Shown here in pieces: positions 7,682 to 16,470 of a stretch of DNA of 64,000 bases (position 1 is the first letter of the stretch; the number at the start of each line of letters is the position of its first letter). Position numbers and translations under genes: made by a program. This stretch comes from Micromonospora endolithica (GTDB taxonomy: Bacteria; Actinomycetota; Actinomycetes; Mycobacteriales; Micromonosporaceae). Below the pieces are notes generated by a model. It saw nothing but the letters and a program-made list of their open reading frames with translations. It did no database searches and was not told the DNA's origin. The stretch is from positions 124,001-188,000 of the forward strand of contig NZ_RBAK01000012.1 of assembly GCF_003626595.1 (NCBI RefSeq). The letters run 5' to 3'.

Positions 7682-8111
7682 ATCCCGTGCCGGGAGGAAC
7701 CGATGTGCCGAACAGTGCCGCCGGCTCGCCCAGCGCGGCGGTCAGCTCACGTCCGAGAAACGCGTCGTAGCCGGTGGCGGGGGACGACGTGGCCAGGGGC
7801 GGCGGGCGACCGTCGATCCCGCGGAGCCGCTCCTCGGCCCGGCGGGCGGCGATGGCCGTCACCCAGGCGAGGCCCCCGACCTGGTCGGCGGCGTGCCTCG
7901 GGGCGAGCTGCCAGACCTCGACGAACACCGCCCGGGTCACCGCGACGGCGACCGACGGGCTGCCCACGCTGTCCCGCACCTGGACGAAGACTGCCCGGAC
8001 GAGGCGGCGGTAGAGGCGACCGAAGGCGGCCCGGTCCCGGTCGGCGATCCGCTTGACGAGGTCGTCGACGGATTCCGGGCCGGGGACGACGTAGACAGGA
8101 GGAACCGGCAT
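7680..8111 (-). CDS. Lone sigma-70 region-2-like protein, lacking region 4
   Basis: The 143-residue protein (start ATG 8111, MPVPPVYVV) resembles the SigK-like ECF region 2: RIADRDRAAFGRLYRRL, AVTRAVFVEVWQLAPRH and GGLAWVTAIAARRAEERLR line up with regions 2.1-2.4. It then ends after about 40 disordered residues with no region 4 helix-turn-helix. It might be a decoy or modulator that binds core polymerase, or a decayed sigma gene. No frameshift to a downstream region 4 is visible in the convergent neighbour. The gene stands next to stress-signalling genes. Confidence 0.6.
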   Translation of the reverse strand: MPVPPVYVVPGPESVDDLVKRIADRDRAAFGRLYRRLVRAVFVQVRDSVGSPSVAVAVTRAVFVEVWQLAPRHAADQVGGLAWVTAIAARRAEERLRGIDGRPPPLATSSPATGYDAFLGRELTAALGEPAALFGTSVPPGTG

Positions 8112-8382
8112 CCGATGCTCCCGGGTGGTGTGCCTGCTGGATGGGGCACCACCGGGGACCAGGGCGGTCGTTGCCCCGTTCACCCTACGCTATCGACCGG
8201 TCATCCCCCGCGTCCGCCGCGGCCTCCGGATCCGGCGGGGCCGGGTGCGCGGATACCCACGAGCCCTGCGCCGCCGGATCGACGAGGCCGCGGCCCCGAA
8301 GACCTCACCGGCGTACGGATGACCACCCCGCACGGGTAGCGCCACGCGGCACTCCGGCTCGGGTCGCGGTCGACGGGTCGGA

Positions 8383-9597
8383 TCAGGGGCCGGTGGCGGC
8401 GAGGTCGCCCAGGTGGGCGAGCGGCGTGTGCGGCGGGCGCCACTCCAGGAACATCGCCGTGGCGTCGTCGTCGAGTTCGTCGTCCTGGTAGGCCACGACG
8501 GCGCGGACCAGGCGGCGCATCGTCTCCGGGCTGGGCAGCCGGTCGTTGAGGGCGCGGTTCACGAAGTCGACGAGGCGGTCCACCCCGAACTGCTCCCGGT
8601 CCTCGTTCCGCGCGTCGGTGATGCCGTCGGTGTAGGCCAGCAGGCGGTCACCCGGGTGCAGGTTCTCCTCGTGCACCCGGGGCCGGCGGGACGTCAGATG
8701 ACCGAGGCCGAGCGGCAGCGCGGTCGGGCCGGGCAGTTCCCGGATCGCCTTGCCGTCGCGCAGCAGCAGCGCGCCGGGGTGACCGGCGTTGATCATGTGC
8801 AGTCGGCCGGTCCGCCGATCCAGTTCGGCCAGCAGCGCGGTGGCGAACATGTTCGGGTGCTCGGAGCGCACCCACCGGTCGATGCTGATCGCCGTGTCCA
8901 CCAGGTCGAGACCGCACCGGCGTGCGTTGCGGTAGGCGCTGACCACGAGTGAGGCCAGGCTGCTCGCCCGGATGCCGTGCCCGCAGGTGTCGAACAGCCC
9001 GACGCTGAGCACGTCACCGTTGAGCGCGTAGTCGAAGACGTCACCGCCGACGTCGTAGCACGGTTCGAGGATGGCGGTGATCACCAGGTCGTCGGTCGCG
9101 AAGGTCAGCGGCGGCAGCAGTCCCCAGACGATCTCGGCCGCGACCTGCATGGGTAGCCGACGCCGCAGCCGCTCGACCACGTCGCCGTAGGCCCGCCGGT
9201 TCGCCAGCAGGTGCGCGACGTGGACCGCCAACTCCCGGGCCGCCCCCTCCAACGTCGGATCCTCCGCGGCCGGGGAGACGACCTCCAGCACACCGATCCG
9301 CTCGCAGCCGACGAGCAGGGGTATCCAGATCCGGTCCGGATCGTCGGCCGCGCACTGGAGTTCCAGGCTGGTGAACGCCCGCCCCGCCAGCGTCGTCTCG
9401 ATCGACAGCCGGTCCCGGACCAGGCCGGCGTCGAGCAACGGCACGAGGTCGGACTGCGCGTAGTCGGCCAGGTAGATCACGATCTCGCTCGCGCCGATCG
9501 CCGGGGCGGCACGCGCGACGAGTTGGGACAGGTCGTCCGGCCCACCGCGGGGCGCGGTGAGCTGGAGCCAACGCACCGCATCGCCCGCGTCGACCAA
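8383..9597 (-). CDS. GAF-PP2C (SpoIIE-type) serine phosphatase, RsbU-like
   Basis: The 404-residue protein likely starts at TTG 9597, which follows GGGGGAGG at good distance; an in-frame extension upstream looks non-coding. The N-terminal half (about 20-160) is GAF-like, and the second half is a SpoIIE/RsbU phosphatase. Metal-binding signatures are present: DVGGDVFDY, DTCGHG, YTDGITDARN and DDDATAM. Such enzymes dephosphorylate STAS anti-anti-sigma proteins in SigB partner-switching. The nearby SigB-like factor and the anti-sigma ATPases at 32-36 kb suggest that role here. The GAF ligand is unknown. Confidence 0.85.
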   Translation of the reverse strand: MVDAGDAVRWLQLTAPRGGPDDLSQLVARAAPAIGASEIVIYLADYAQSDLVPLLDAGLVRDRLSIETTLAGRAFTSLELQCAADDPDRIWIPLLVGCERIGVLEVVSPAAEDPTLEGAARELAVHVAHLLANRRAYGDVVERLRRRLPMQVAAEIVWGLLPPLTFATDDLVITAILEPCYDVGGDVFDYALNGDVLSVGLFDTCGHGIRASSLASLVVSAYRNARRCGLDLVDTAISIDRWVRSEHPNMFATALLAELDRRTGRLHMINAGHPGALLLRDGKAIRELPGPTALPLGLGHLTSRRPRVHEENLHPGDRLLAYTDGITDARNEDREQFGVDRLVDFVNRALNDRLPSPETMRRLVRAVVAYQDDELDDDATAMFLEWRPPHTPLAHLGDLAATGP

Positions 9598-9880
9598 TCT
9601 CCACCTCCCCCGTGTCTCCCCACACCGTAGGAGTGCGGTGGCCGTCCTGCCAATTGCGCCACCGGCACCCGATGCGGCCGCGAACCCTCTCCAGGGCGCA
9701 TGACGGACGCCGGGAGGGGTATGGTCGGTACAGACGGGCGGTCGCCCGCGATTCCGGAACACCGCAACGCGGCCCCGCACCACCGCGACGCAGCCCCGCG
9801 AGAGCGCCGGGCCCCAGAGCGTCGGCACGGCGGGAGCCTCCTGCGATCAGATGTGTTCCGCTACTCAGAAGGATCTCTGC
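9598..9880. other. Intergenic region, divergent promoters
   Basis: This 283-bp stretch lies between the phosphatase gene (leftward) and a 64-codon ORF (rightward). A GGGTAT at 9717-9722 with GCAT 15 bp upstream loosely fits a SigB promoter pointing right, but the -35 rule is permissive. Nothing else stands out. Confidence 0.35.
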
Positions 9881-10075
9881 ATGACGTTGAACGGCAACTA
9901 CGGCTCGGCCCTGTTCGTTTCGGTGCCGACCACCGACGGGCTCGACGCACCGGGCGTGAGTCGCGACGACAGCGAGGAGGCCATGCGCCGCCTTCGCCAC
10001 CCCTTCGCGGTGTCGCCGGCCGCCCCGGCGGGACACCCGGCTGCCCCCGGCGATCGCCCCACGTCACACTCCTGA
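9881..10075 (+). CDS. Hypothetical 64-aa protein
   Basis: The ATG at 9881 follows AGAAGGA with 7-nt spacing, which is the best start signal in this stretch. The product (MTLNGNYGSALF...) is short, has no membrane segment and ends in a Pro/Ala-rich tail. No family is recognised. Placed between the phosphatase and sigB, it could belong to the stress regulon. The good ribosome binding site is the main argument that it is real. Confidence 0.5.
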   Translation: MTLNGNYGSALFVSVPTTDGLDAPGVSRDDSEEAMRRLRHPFAVSPAAPAGHPAAPGDRPTSHS

Positions 10076-10291
10076 CCCGATCGGCCAGGGCGACATCATC
10101 CTTTCGGCTAGCAATTGGCCAACCTTTCCGGTAGCGTTCGCGGCATAGCAGTACGACATGACGCGGTGGCGAGGCCCGTGATCGTGGGCCTTGCGACAGC
10201 GCACCTGCCCGTGTGTGCGCTCCGGCGGCAGCCGGTTCGGAGATCTTCCGATCGCTCCGATCCGACGGGCACGCGCCGGAAGGACCATTCC

Positions 10292-11110
10292 ATGGTCACC
10301 ACCACCGCCACCGAACCGACGACCGGCACCCGCTTCGGCCAGCGCAGCAGTGCCCACGGCACCGCCAGCGCCGACGACCTCCTGGCCGCGATGGCGGCCA
10401 CTCCGGTCGACGATCCCGGTCGGGCGGCGCTGCGCGACCGCACCATCGAGGCGTGGTTGCCCCTCGCCCGCCACCTGGCGCGCCGCTACGGCGGACGCGG
10501 CGTACCGGACGAGGACCTGACCCAGACCGCGGTGGTCGGCCTGATCAAGGCCGTCGACCACTTCGACCCCACCCGGGGCGTGGACTTCACCGGGTACGCC
10601 ATCCCCACCGTCGTGGGCGAGATCAAGCGTTACTTCCGGGACCGCACCTGGGCCATCCGGGTACCCCGTCGGCTGCAGGAGCTGCGCCTGTCGATCAGCG
10701 AGGCCAACGGCACCCTGAGCCACACGTTGGGCCGTTCGCCGACGGTGGCCGACATCGCGGCCTACCTCGACCTGTCCGAGGAGGCCGTCCTGGAAGGGCT
10801 GGAGGGTGCCCGCGCCTATCGCGCGACCTCGCTGTCCACCCCCACCGGCGCGGACAGCACCACCGAACTCGGCGACACCCTCGGCGGCCTCGACCACGAC
10901 CTCGACCTGGTCGAGATCCGTCTCGCGCTCAGCCCGGCACTCGCCACCCTGCCGGAGCGCGAGCAGCGGATCCTCAGCCTGCGCTTCCACGGCAACCTCA
11001 CCCAGGCCGAGATAGCCGAGCGGATCGGCGTCTCGCAGATGCACGTGTCCCGGCTCATCACCCGGTCGCTGGCCACGCTGCGCCGGCACCTGGCCGAGGA
11101 CCGTGCCTGA
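10292..11110 (+). CDS. SigB/SigF-family RNA polymerase sigma factor
   Basis: The 272-residue sigma factor has region 2 at about 50-115 (YGGRGVPDEDLTQTAVVGLIKAVDHFDPTRGVDF), region 3 at about 130-185 and region 4 at about 215-265 (LPEREQRILSLRFHGNLTQAEIAERIGVSQMHVSRLI). This is the SigB/SigF/SigG class that directs general stress and osmotic responses in actinobacteria. GGAAGGA lies 9 nt before the ATG. No anti-sigma gene is adjacent. Candidate controllers in the window are the PP2C phosphatase just upstream and RsbW-like ATPases at 32-36 kb. Candidate targets are the next gene and csbD. Confidence 0.9.
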   Translation: MVTTTATEPTTGTRFGQRSSAHGTASADDLLAAMAATPVDDPGRAALRDRTIEAWLPLARHLARRYGGRGVPDEDLTQTAVVGLIKAVDHFDPTRGVDFTGYAIPTVVGEIKRYFRDRTWAIRVPRRLQELRLSISEANGTLSHTLGRSPTVADIAAYLDLSEEAVLEGLEGARAYRATSLSTPTGADSTTELGDTLGGLDHDLDLVEIRLALSPALATLPEREQRILSLRFHGNLTQAEIAERIGVSQMHVSRLITRSLATLRRHLAEDRA

Positions 11111-11118
11111 CCCGCACG

Positions 11119-11144
11119 GGTTTACCGACGGCGAGCCAGGGCAC
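11119..11144 (+). promoter_or_regulatory. SigB-like promoter candidate
   Basis: GGTT (11119-11122), 16 nt, then GGGCAC (11139-11144). I recall the actinobacterial SigB consensus as GNNT-N14-16-GGGTAC/T, so there is one mismatch in the -10. It has the same spacing as the candidate in front of csbD. It would give a leader of about 135 nt for the gene at 11287. Confidence 0.5.
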
Positions 11145-11286
11145 CATACACAGTAGACAGCCACCGGTGGTCACCCGGTCTCCGTGACCAGAACCGAATC
11201 CTTCCGATGCCCGAGGGCATCGCGCCAGCCGGGCGGACCGTACGGTCCGCGCACCCCTGCGCGCATCCGATAACCAGGAGCACCTC

Positions 11287-11586
11287 ATGACGTCCCCCAC
11301 CGCCACCACCCGGCGCGACGCCAACGCGACCGCCACCGAGCTGCGCCGCACCCACGACGAGACCAAGCCGGCCTGGAAGACCACCGAGTTCATCGCCTAC
11401 GTCGTCGTCGTCCTGGGCGTGCTGATCGCCTCCCTCGTGGTGGACGGCAACGGCAACGGTGACAACGGCGCCGGCGGCGACTTCTTCCGCGCCGACCGTG
11501 CCTGGCTGTACGTGGTGATGCTGACGATCGGTTACCTGGTCAGCCGCGGGCTGGCCAAGTCCGGCAGCCGCTCCACCCACAACTGA
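11287..11586 (+). CDS. Hypothetical two-TM membrane protein
   Basis: The 99-residue protein has a hydrophilic N-terminus (Thr/Arg-rich, TELRRTHDETKPAWKTTEF), a membrane segment at about 35-52 (FIAYVVVVLGVLIASLVV), a Gly/Asn/Asp-rich loop and a second segment at about 73-87 (WLYVVMLTIGYLVSRGLA). CAGGAG precedes the ATG. It resembles small uncharacterised actinobacterial membrane proteins. The SigB-like promoter upstream suggests a stress role. Confidence 0.7.
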   Translation: MTSPTATTRRDANATATELRRTHDETKPAWKTTEFIAYVVVVLGVLIASLVVDGNGNGDNGAGGDFFRADRAWLYVVMLTIGYLVSRGLAKSGSRSTHN

Positions 11587-11600
11587 GCGTAGGCACCTTC

Positions 11601-11634
11601 CCGCCGCCCGGTCGCATCCGCGACCGGGCGGCGG
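11601..11634. terminator. Bidirectional terminator
   Basis: A perfect 15-bp stem (11601-11615 with 11620-11634) with an ATCC loop lies between the rightward gene ending at 11586 and the leftward gene ending at 11671. Confidence 0.8.
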
Positions 11635-11670
11635 CATGCCTGGACATCTCGGACGCGACGACGACGCCGG

Positions 11671-13158
11671 TCACCCGGCCCGGCCGTCCGGCGGGGTCTC
11701 CTCCATCGCCGCGACGAGGTCGGCCACCGGCACGGTGGCGAAGCCGACCCGGGCGTCGCCCGCCCCGTACGGCAGCCACAACTCCCCGTCGTGGACGAGC
11801 GCACCGCAGGAGTAGACGACGTTCGGCACGTACCCGTCGCGGTCGGCCTCCTCGGGGCTCAGCAGCGCACCGGGCAGCCGCGCGAGCACCCGTTCCGGCC
11901 GGCGCAGGTCGAGCAGGAGCGCGCCGATGGCGTACCGGCGCATCGGCCCGACGCCGTGGGTGAGCACCAGCCAGCCGGCCTCGGTTTCCACCGGTGACCC
12001 GCAGTTGCCGACCTGGATCAGCTCCCAGCTGTCCCGGGGTGCGTGCAGCGGCACCGGTGCCGCCCACCGGTTCTCGTCGTCCAGGCAGGTCAGGCCGAGG
12101 GTCTCGCCGTCGGTACGGCACAGGGCCAGGTGCCGGCCGCCGACGGTACGGGGGAACAGCGCGACCCCCTTGTTGCGGACGCCCGGCCCCCGCATCGGGG
12201 TGGCCTCGAAGCGGCGCAGGTCCCCACTGGCCAGCGCGCGGCTGGCGATCCGCCGCCCGTCGTACGCGGTGTAGGTGGCCCGGTACACCGGCCCGGAGTC
12301 GCCGGTGAACCTGACGAACCGGGCGTCCTCCAGACCGTTGCTCTCCGCCGGGACGCCCGGCCAGAGCACCCGTTGGTGCAGCTCGGTGTCGGCGGGGAAG
12401 GCCGTGGCGTAGCTGGCGGCGTCGATGCGCCGCAGGTGTTCCAGGGTGCGCGGCCCGTTGGTGCGGGAGAGCAGGTCCGGTGGCAGGCTGCCGAGCACCC
12501 GCTCGAAGGTCGCCTCGTCGTACCGGTCGGGCAGGGCGTCCAGCACGGTGGCGGTGACCTCGTTGTCGCGTTCCTCCTCGGCCAGGCCGGCGGCGAGCAG
12601 GTCCCGACGGTGCGCCACGGCCACCCGCTGCCCGAGGACCAGCGGGCCGGACCGCTCGGCGACGGCGAGCCGGCGGCCGGGCCCGAGGACGGCGGAGGCG
12701 AAGCCGATCGACGACAGGTGTCCCTCGCCGATCTGGCGCAGGCTGACCGCGACGCGGAGCTGCCCGGCGGCCAGGCCGGTCTGGTCCGGGTGGGCCACCA
12801 TCGACGGGTTGCACAGCGCGGCGGCCTCGACCGCGTACTCGTGGCTGAAGTAGGCGCCGACCAGCAACCGGGTGGTGGGGGAAAGGTCCTGGTGCCGGGC
12901 GATGCGGTGCCGGACCAGGTCGTGGTGGTGGTGGAAGGTGCCATCCAGGTCCCGGTGCCGGGTGCCGAAGCGGTCGAAGGTGTCCCGCAGCAGCCGGCCG
13001 GTCTCCGCGTCGTCGAGGTGCGCGACCCGGTCGATGAGCGCACCGGCCCGGTTGCGGACCACGGCGTCGTCCTCACCGGGGACGAAGAGCTTGACGATGA
13101 CCCGGCGGGCGTCCGGGACGAGGGTACGGTCCTGCCGGACCGCCCGGACCCCGGTCAC
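11671..13158 (-). CDS. GH130-type glycosidase/phosphorylase-like protein
   Basis: The 495-residue protein is translated from GTG 13158, whose GTGA overlaps the stop of the upstream gene. The C-terminal two thirds form a five-bladed propeller with GH130 marks: NGLEDARFVRF (EDxR motif), RNKGVALFPR, GNCGSPVETEAGWLVLTHGV and YSCGALVHDGELWLPYGAGD. GH130 enzymes phosphorolyse or hydrolyse beta-mannosides. About 150 N-terminal residues (HHHHDLVRHR) are an extension also seen in longer members. As the last gene of the glycan cluster it probably trims or recycles the product. Substrate unproven. Confidence 0.75.
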   Translation of the reverse strand: MTGVRAVRQDRTLVPDARRVIVKLFVPGEDDAVVRNRAGALIDRVAHLDDAETGRLLRDTFDRFGTRHRDLDGTFHHHHDLVRHRIARHQDLSPTTRLLVGAYFSHEYAVEAAALCNPSMVAHPDQTGLAAGQLRVAVSLRQIGEGHLSSIGFASAVLGPGRRLAVAERSGPLVLGQRVAVAHRRDLLAAGLAEEERDNEVTATVLDALPDRYDEATFERVLGSLPPDLLSRTNGPRTLEHLRRIDAASYATAFPADTELHQRVLWPGVPAESNGLEDARFVRFTGDSGPVYRATYTAYDGRRIASRALASGDLRRFEATPMRGPGVRNKGVALFPRTVGGRHLALCRTDGETLGLTCLDDENRWAAPVPLHAPRDSWELIQVGNCGSPVETEAGWLVLTHGVGPMRRYAIGALLLDLRRPERVLARLPGALLSPEEADRDGYVPNVVYSCGALVHDGELWLPYGAGDARVGFATVPVADLVAAMEETPPDGRAG

Positions 13159-14204
13159 GACCAGCGCCGGGCGTGTTGCAGGGTGGCGATCAGGGCCAGG
13201 GTGGACTCGGCGCCCTGGTTGAGGTTGGGCCCGTGCGCGGTCAACCCGTCGTAGCCGCCGCCGGTCTCCGGGTCCCACATCGGGGTGCCGACGTCGTTGT
13301 CGCCCAGGAACCACCCGACCGCCTGCCGTACCCCGGTCTCCCAGCCGGGGTCGCCGGTGACGGTGGCGGCGGTGGCGCACGCGTCGGCGAAGGCGGCGAC
13401 CTCGATCGGTTGCTGGTCGTGGCGGGGCCGCACCCCGTCCCGCCGCCAGCCACCGGCGGGCACCACCGACAGGTTCCCGTCACGCTGCTGGACGTCGCGT
13501 AGCCAGGCCAGCATCCGCAGCCCGCCGTCGAGGGGCGGGCCGTCGTGGCGCAGTTGGCTGGCCGCGATGACGACCTCGGCCAGCGCCGCGGAGGCGTACG
13601 TCAGTCGCGGCGCCGGCCAGGGCCACCGCGGGTCGGTTCCGGGGCCGCCGATGGTGGTGGCCGCGTCGGTCAGCAGCGCGGCCGCGGCGGCGTGGGCCGG
13701 ATGACGGCGGAGCACCTCGGCGGCACCGAGCCCGGCGAAGGCCATCGCGTGCGGCGCCGGGGAGCGCCGGGTGGCGCCCCGGCTGAAGGCGACCAGCGCC
13801 TCCTCCCGGATCCACGCGGCGGGGCTGCGGGCCGCGGCGGTGCCCAGCCCCCAGAGCGCCCGGCCCCACCAGTCGCCGAGCCCGGGCTGGTCGGTCCAGC
13901 GCCGGTCGTGGCCGAGCCGGTTGTGAAAGGCGCCGGCCGCGTCCTGGGCGTGGGTCAGGAAGGCCAGGTACCGCTCGGCGAGCCGGAGCACCTCCCCACC
14001 CGGCTCCGGCTCCCGGCTGGTGACCACCAGGCCCCGCGCGACGTCGTCGGTGCAGTAACCGTGTTCCCGGCGGACGATGGCGTGCCGGGCGTGCTCGAAC
14101 AGGCCGGTGTCGTCGCTCAACCGGCTCAGGTGGGTGAAGCTCGGCCGGGGCGCGGCCCGGCCACCGCGTCCCGGCGGGCGGGGCAGGCCGGTGGTCGCGG
14201 TCAC
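13155..14204 (-). CDS. Putative alpha/alpha-toroid glycan-active protein
   Basis: The 349-residue protein starts at GTG 14204 and overlaps its neighbours by 4 nt on both sides (GTGA each time). It is rich in helical repeats with Trp and acidic patches (HGYCTDDVARGLVV, AGAFHNRLGHDRRW, DWWGRALWGLG, GGGYDGL), as in (alpha/alpha)6-barrel enzymes. Such proteins often carry the label glycosyltransferase only because of their neighbours. It could be a glycoside hydrolase, phosphorylase or epimerase-like protein. Tight coupling places it in the same pathway as the glycosyltransferases and the GH130 enzyme. Catalytic residues cannot be assigned here. Confidence 0.6.
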   Translation of the reverse strand: MTATTGLPRPPGRGGRAAPRPSFTHLSRLSDDTGLFEHARHAIVRREHGYCTDDVARGLVVTSREPEPGGEVLRLAERYLAFLTHAQDAAGAFHNRLGHDRRWTDQPGLGDWWGRALWGLGTAAARSPAAWIREEALVAFSRGATRRSPAPHAMAFAGLGAAEVLRRHPAHAAAAALLTDAATTIGGPGTDPRWPWPAPRLTYASAALAEVVIAASQLRHDGPPLDGGLRMLAWLRDVQQRDGNLSVVPAGGWRRDGVRPRHDQQPIEVAAFADACATAATVTGDPGWETGVRQAVGWFLGDNDVGTPMWDPETGGGYDGLTAHGPNLNQGAESTLALIATLQHARRWS

Positions 14205-15337
14205 GCCGACGCCGCGCTGACCGCGAAGGCGCGGTCCGCGACCAGCCCGTCGGCGAGGGCGCCGTAGCGGGCGGCCACCGCCGGCCAGCGCAGGTCCGCG
14301 GCCAGCGGCCGGACCCGGCCGGCCAGCCGGGCGACCAGGCCCGGCTCGGTCAGCACCCGCCGGATCGCGGCGGCCAGCGCCACCGGATCCTGATGGCGTA
14401 CGACCAGACCGGGGCCGCCGTCGAGCAGCTCGACGGCGTGCGGGAACGCCGTCGCCACCACCGGCACCCCGGCGGCCACCGCCTCGATGAGCACACCGGA
14501 GGTGACCTGCTCCCGGGAGTCGTACGGCAGCACCACCACGTCGGCGGAGCGGACCAGCCGGCCGAGGGTCTGCTGGTCGTGGTAAACGTCCTGGTAGTCC
14601 ACCGCGTGGGCGACGCCCAACTGCGCGCCGAGCTGGTGCAGCCCCGCCCGGTACGCCTCACCGTGGTGCTCGATCACCTTCGGGTGGGTGCGGCCGGCGA
14701 CGGTGTAGGTGGGAGTCGGGTCGAGGTCCTGCAACCGCGCGAGGGCCCGCAACGACCACTCGATGCCCTTGCCGGGGCCGAGCAGCCCCCAGGTCAGCAG
14801 GTGCGGGCGGGTACGGCGGTCGGCGGGTGCGCCGACGTGCTCGGCAGCGCCGTGCGGGATGACGGTGACCTTGTCCGGTCGTACGGTGTAGCCGACCAGC
14901 AGCCGGTCGCGGGCCGTGTCGGTCATCGTGACGACCGCCCCGGCGGCGGTGACGATCTGCTCCAGCAGGGACCGCTGCCGGGCCGACGGCCGGCGCAGCA
15001 CGGTGTGCAGGACCACGATGCTCGGCACGGTCAACCGGCGCAGCAGCGGCAGGACGTCCTCCCCGTCGGCGCCGGGGTAGATGCCGTACTCGTGTTGCAC
15101 GACGGCCACGTCGAAGGTGTTCAGGACGGCGGCCGCGTCCCGCCAGCCGGCCGGGGTGTGCGACGACCAGGTGTGCGCCACCTCCGGGCCGGCCTGCTGG
15201 TCGTCACCGTGGTCGGTGACCCGCACGATGCCGCCGCGCGTGCCGTCGGCGGTCAGGTGGGCGGCGAGCGCCGCGTTGAAGGTGGCCAGGCCGCACCGGG
15301 TCGGCGGGTGGGTGCTGAGGAATCCGTAACTGGGCAT
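14201..15337 (-). CDS. GT-B family glycosyltransferase (GT4-like)
   Basis: The 378-residue protein starts at ATG 15337 (MPSYGFLSTHPPTRCGLATF). The N-terminal Rossmann domain has an HEYGIYPG segment. The C-terminal domain carries GLLGPGKGIEWSLRAL, VVLPYDSREQVTSGVLIEAVAAGVPVVAT, equivalent to the nucleotide-sugar-binding EX7E region of GT4 enzymes. No signal peptide or membrane span is seen, so it should act on the cytosolic face. It is coupled to the toroid gene by a GTGA overlap and lies 128 bp after the other glycosyltransferase. Donor and acceptor are unknown. Confidence 0.8.
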   Translation of the reverse strand: MPSYGFLSTHPPTRCGLATFNAALAAHLTADGTRGGIVRVTDHGDDQQAGPEVAHTWSSHTPAGWRDAAAVLNTFDVAVVQHEYGIYPGADGEDVLPLLRRLTVPSIVVLHTVLRRPSARQRSLLEQIVTAAGAVVTMTDTARDRLLVGYTVRPDKVTVIPHGAAEHVGAPADRRTRPHLLTWGLLGPGKGIEWSLRALARLQDLDPTPTYTVAGRTHPKVIEHHGEAYRAGLHQLGAQLGVAHAVDYQDVYHDQQTLGRLVRSADVVVLPYDSREQVTSGVLIEAVAAGVPVVATAFPHAVELLDGGPGLVVRHQDPVALAAAIRRVLTEPGLVARLAGRVRPLAADLRWPAVAARYGALADGLVADRAFAVSAASA

Positions 15338-15465
15338 GGGTGTCGGTGCCTTCCGGTCGTCGGCCGCCCGCCGGGGTTGGCGGGACGACCTCACGCGGTG
15401 ACGGCGCACGCCGGCCAGCGTGTGTGGCCGGCGGAACGGATTCGGGTCGACGGGCGCCGGGCGAG

Positions 15466-16470
15466 TCAGCGGCCGGCGACGTCCGCATAGACGGCCAGGT
15501 AGTCGGTGACCATCCGGTCGGCCGCGTAGCGTTGCCGGGCCCGCGCCGCGCAGTCGGCCCGGTCCAGGCCCGCCGCCCGGGTGACCGCGTCGACGGCCTG
15601 CTCGACGGTGTGCACGAGGAAGCCGGTCACCCCCTCGTCGACCACCTCCGGCATCGACCCGCGGGCGTACGCGACGACCGGCGTGCCGCAGGCCATCGAC
15701 TCCACCACCGACAGCCCGAACGGCTCGTCGAAGGAGATCGGGTGCAGCAGGGCGGCGCTGGCGCCCAGCACCTCGGCGCGGCGCCGGGGGCCGACCGACC
15801 CGAGGTAGACGACCTGGTCGCCGTCGACGTGCGGGGCCACCTCCTCGGCGAAGTACCGCTCGTCCTGCACGATGCCGCAGATGGTCAGCGGCCGGCCGGC
15901 GCGGCGGGCGATCTCGATGGCGGTGTGGGTGCCCTTGTCCGGGTGGATCCGGCCGAGGACGGCCAGTCCGGGACCGGCGTCCGGGGCGAACGGCAGCCCG
16001 GTGAGGTCGACGCCGTGGTGCACCGTGGCGACGTAGTCGAGTTCGGCGCTCCGGTCGGCGTCGGAGATAGACACGTACGACGAGCGGGCCCGGGCGTACG
16101 CCGGGAGGATGCCCGCGCCGGAGAAGCCGTGCACGGTGGTGAGCAGCGGGGCGGCGCAGTGCGCGGCGAAGGCGAGTGGCAGCCAGTCGAGGTGGTTGTG
16201 CACCAGGTCGAACTCCGCCGAGCGGGCCATCGCGTGCGAGACGTGCATCGCCTCCCACACCCGGCCGTCCAGGTCCGGGGCGTCGGCGTACCCACGGGGG
16301 CACACGCCGTCCAGCGCGGCCGAGGTCACCGAGTCCAGCGTCGCGAAGAGGGTCACGTCGACGCCCCGGGTGACCAGCCCCTCGGCGAGCAGGCCGGTGA
16401 CCTGCTCCCAGGGGCCGTAGTGGTGCGGAGGCGTACGCCAGGCGACCGGGCCGAGCAGCGCCACCCTCAC
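15466..16470 (-). CDS. GT4 family glycosyltransferase
   Basis: The 334-residue enzyme starts at GTG 16470, overlapping the stop of the small upstream gene (GTGA). GT-B features are clear: the N-terminal WEQVTGLLAEGLVTRGVDVTLFAT, VHNHLDWLPLA, the second-domain GRIHPDKGTHTAIEIARRAGRPL, and EPFGLSVVESMACGTPVVA with the EX7E pair. It resembles mannosyl- or glucosyltransferases. Two open-frame extensions upstream overlap the small gene and are rejected. The enzyme probably acts with the other glycosyltransferase of the cluster on a short glycan. Confidence 0.85.
   Translation of the reverse strand: MRVALLGPVAWRTPPHHYGPWEQVTGLLAEGLVTRGVDVTLFATLDSVTSAALDGVCPRGYADAPDLDGRVWEAMHVSHAMARSAEFDLVHNHLDWLPLAFAAHCAAPLLTTVHGFSGAGILPAYARARSSYVSISDADRSAELDYVATVHHGVDLTGLPFAPDAGPGLAVLGRIHPDKGTHTAIEIARRAGRPLTICGIVQDERYFAEEVAPHVDGDQVVYLGSVGPRRRAEVLGASAALLHPISFDEPFGLSVVESMACGTPVVAYARGSMPEVVDEGVTGFLVHTVEQAVDAVTRAAGLDRADCAARARQRYAADRMVTDYLAVYADVAGR

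Noticed and set aside
9697..9722. SigB promoter GCAT-N15-GGGTAT
   Set aside because: The -35 rule is so loose that this match carries little weight, and no gene starts close by.
9700..10134. 144-codon frame overlapping the 64-aa ORF
   Set aside because: Biased Arg/Pro/Ala content, no ribosome binding site and no family; the 9881 start in another frame has a proper one.
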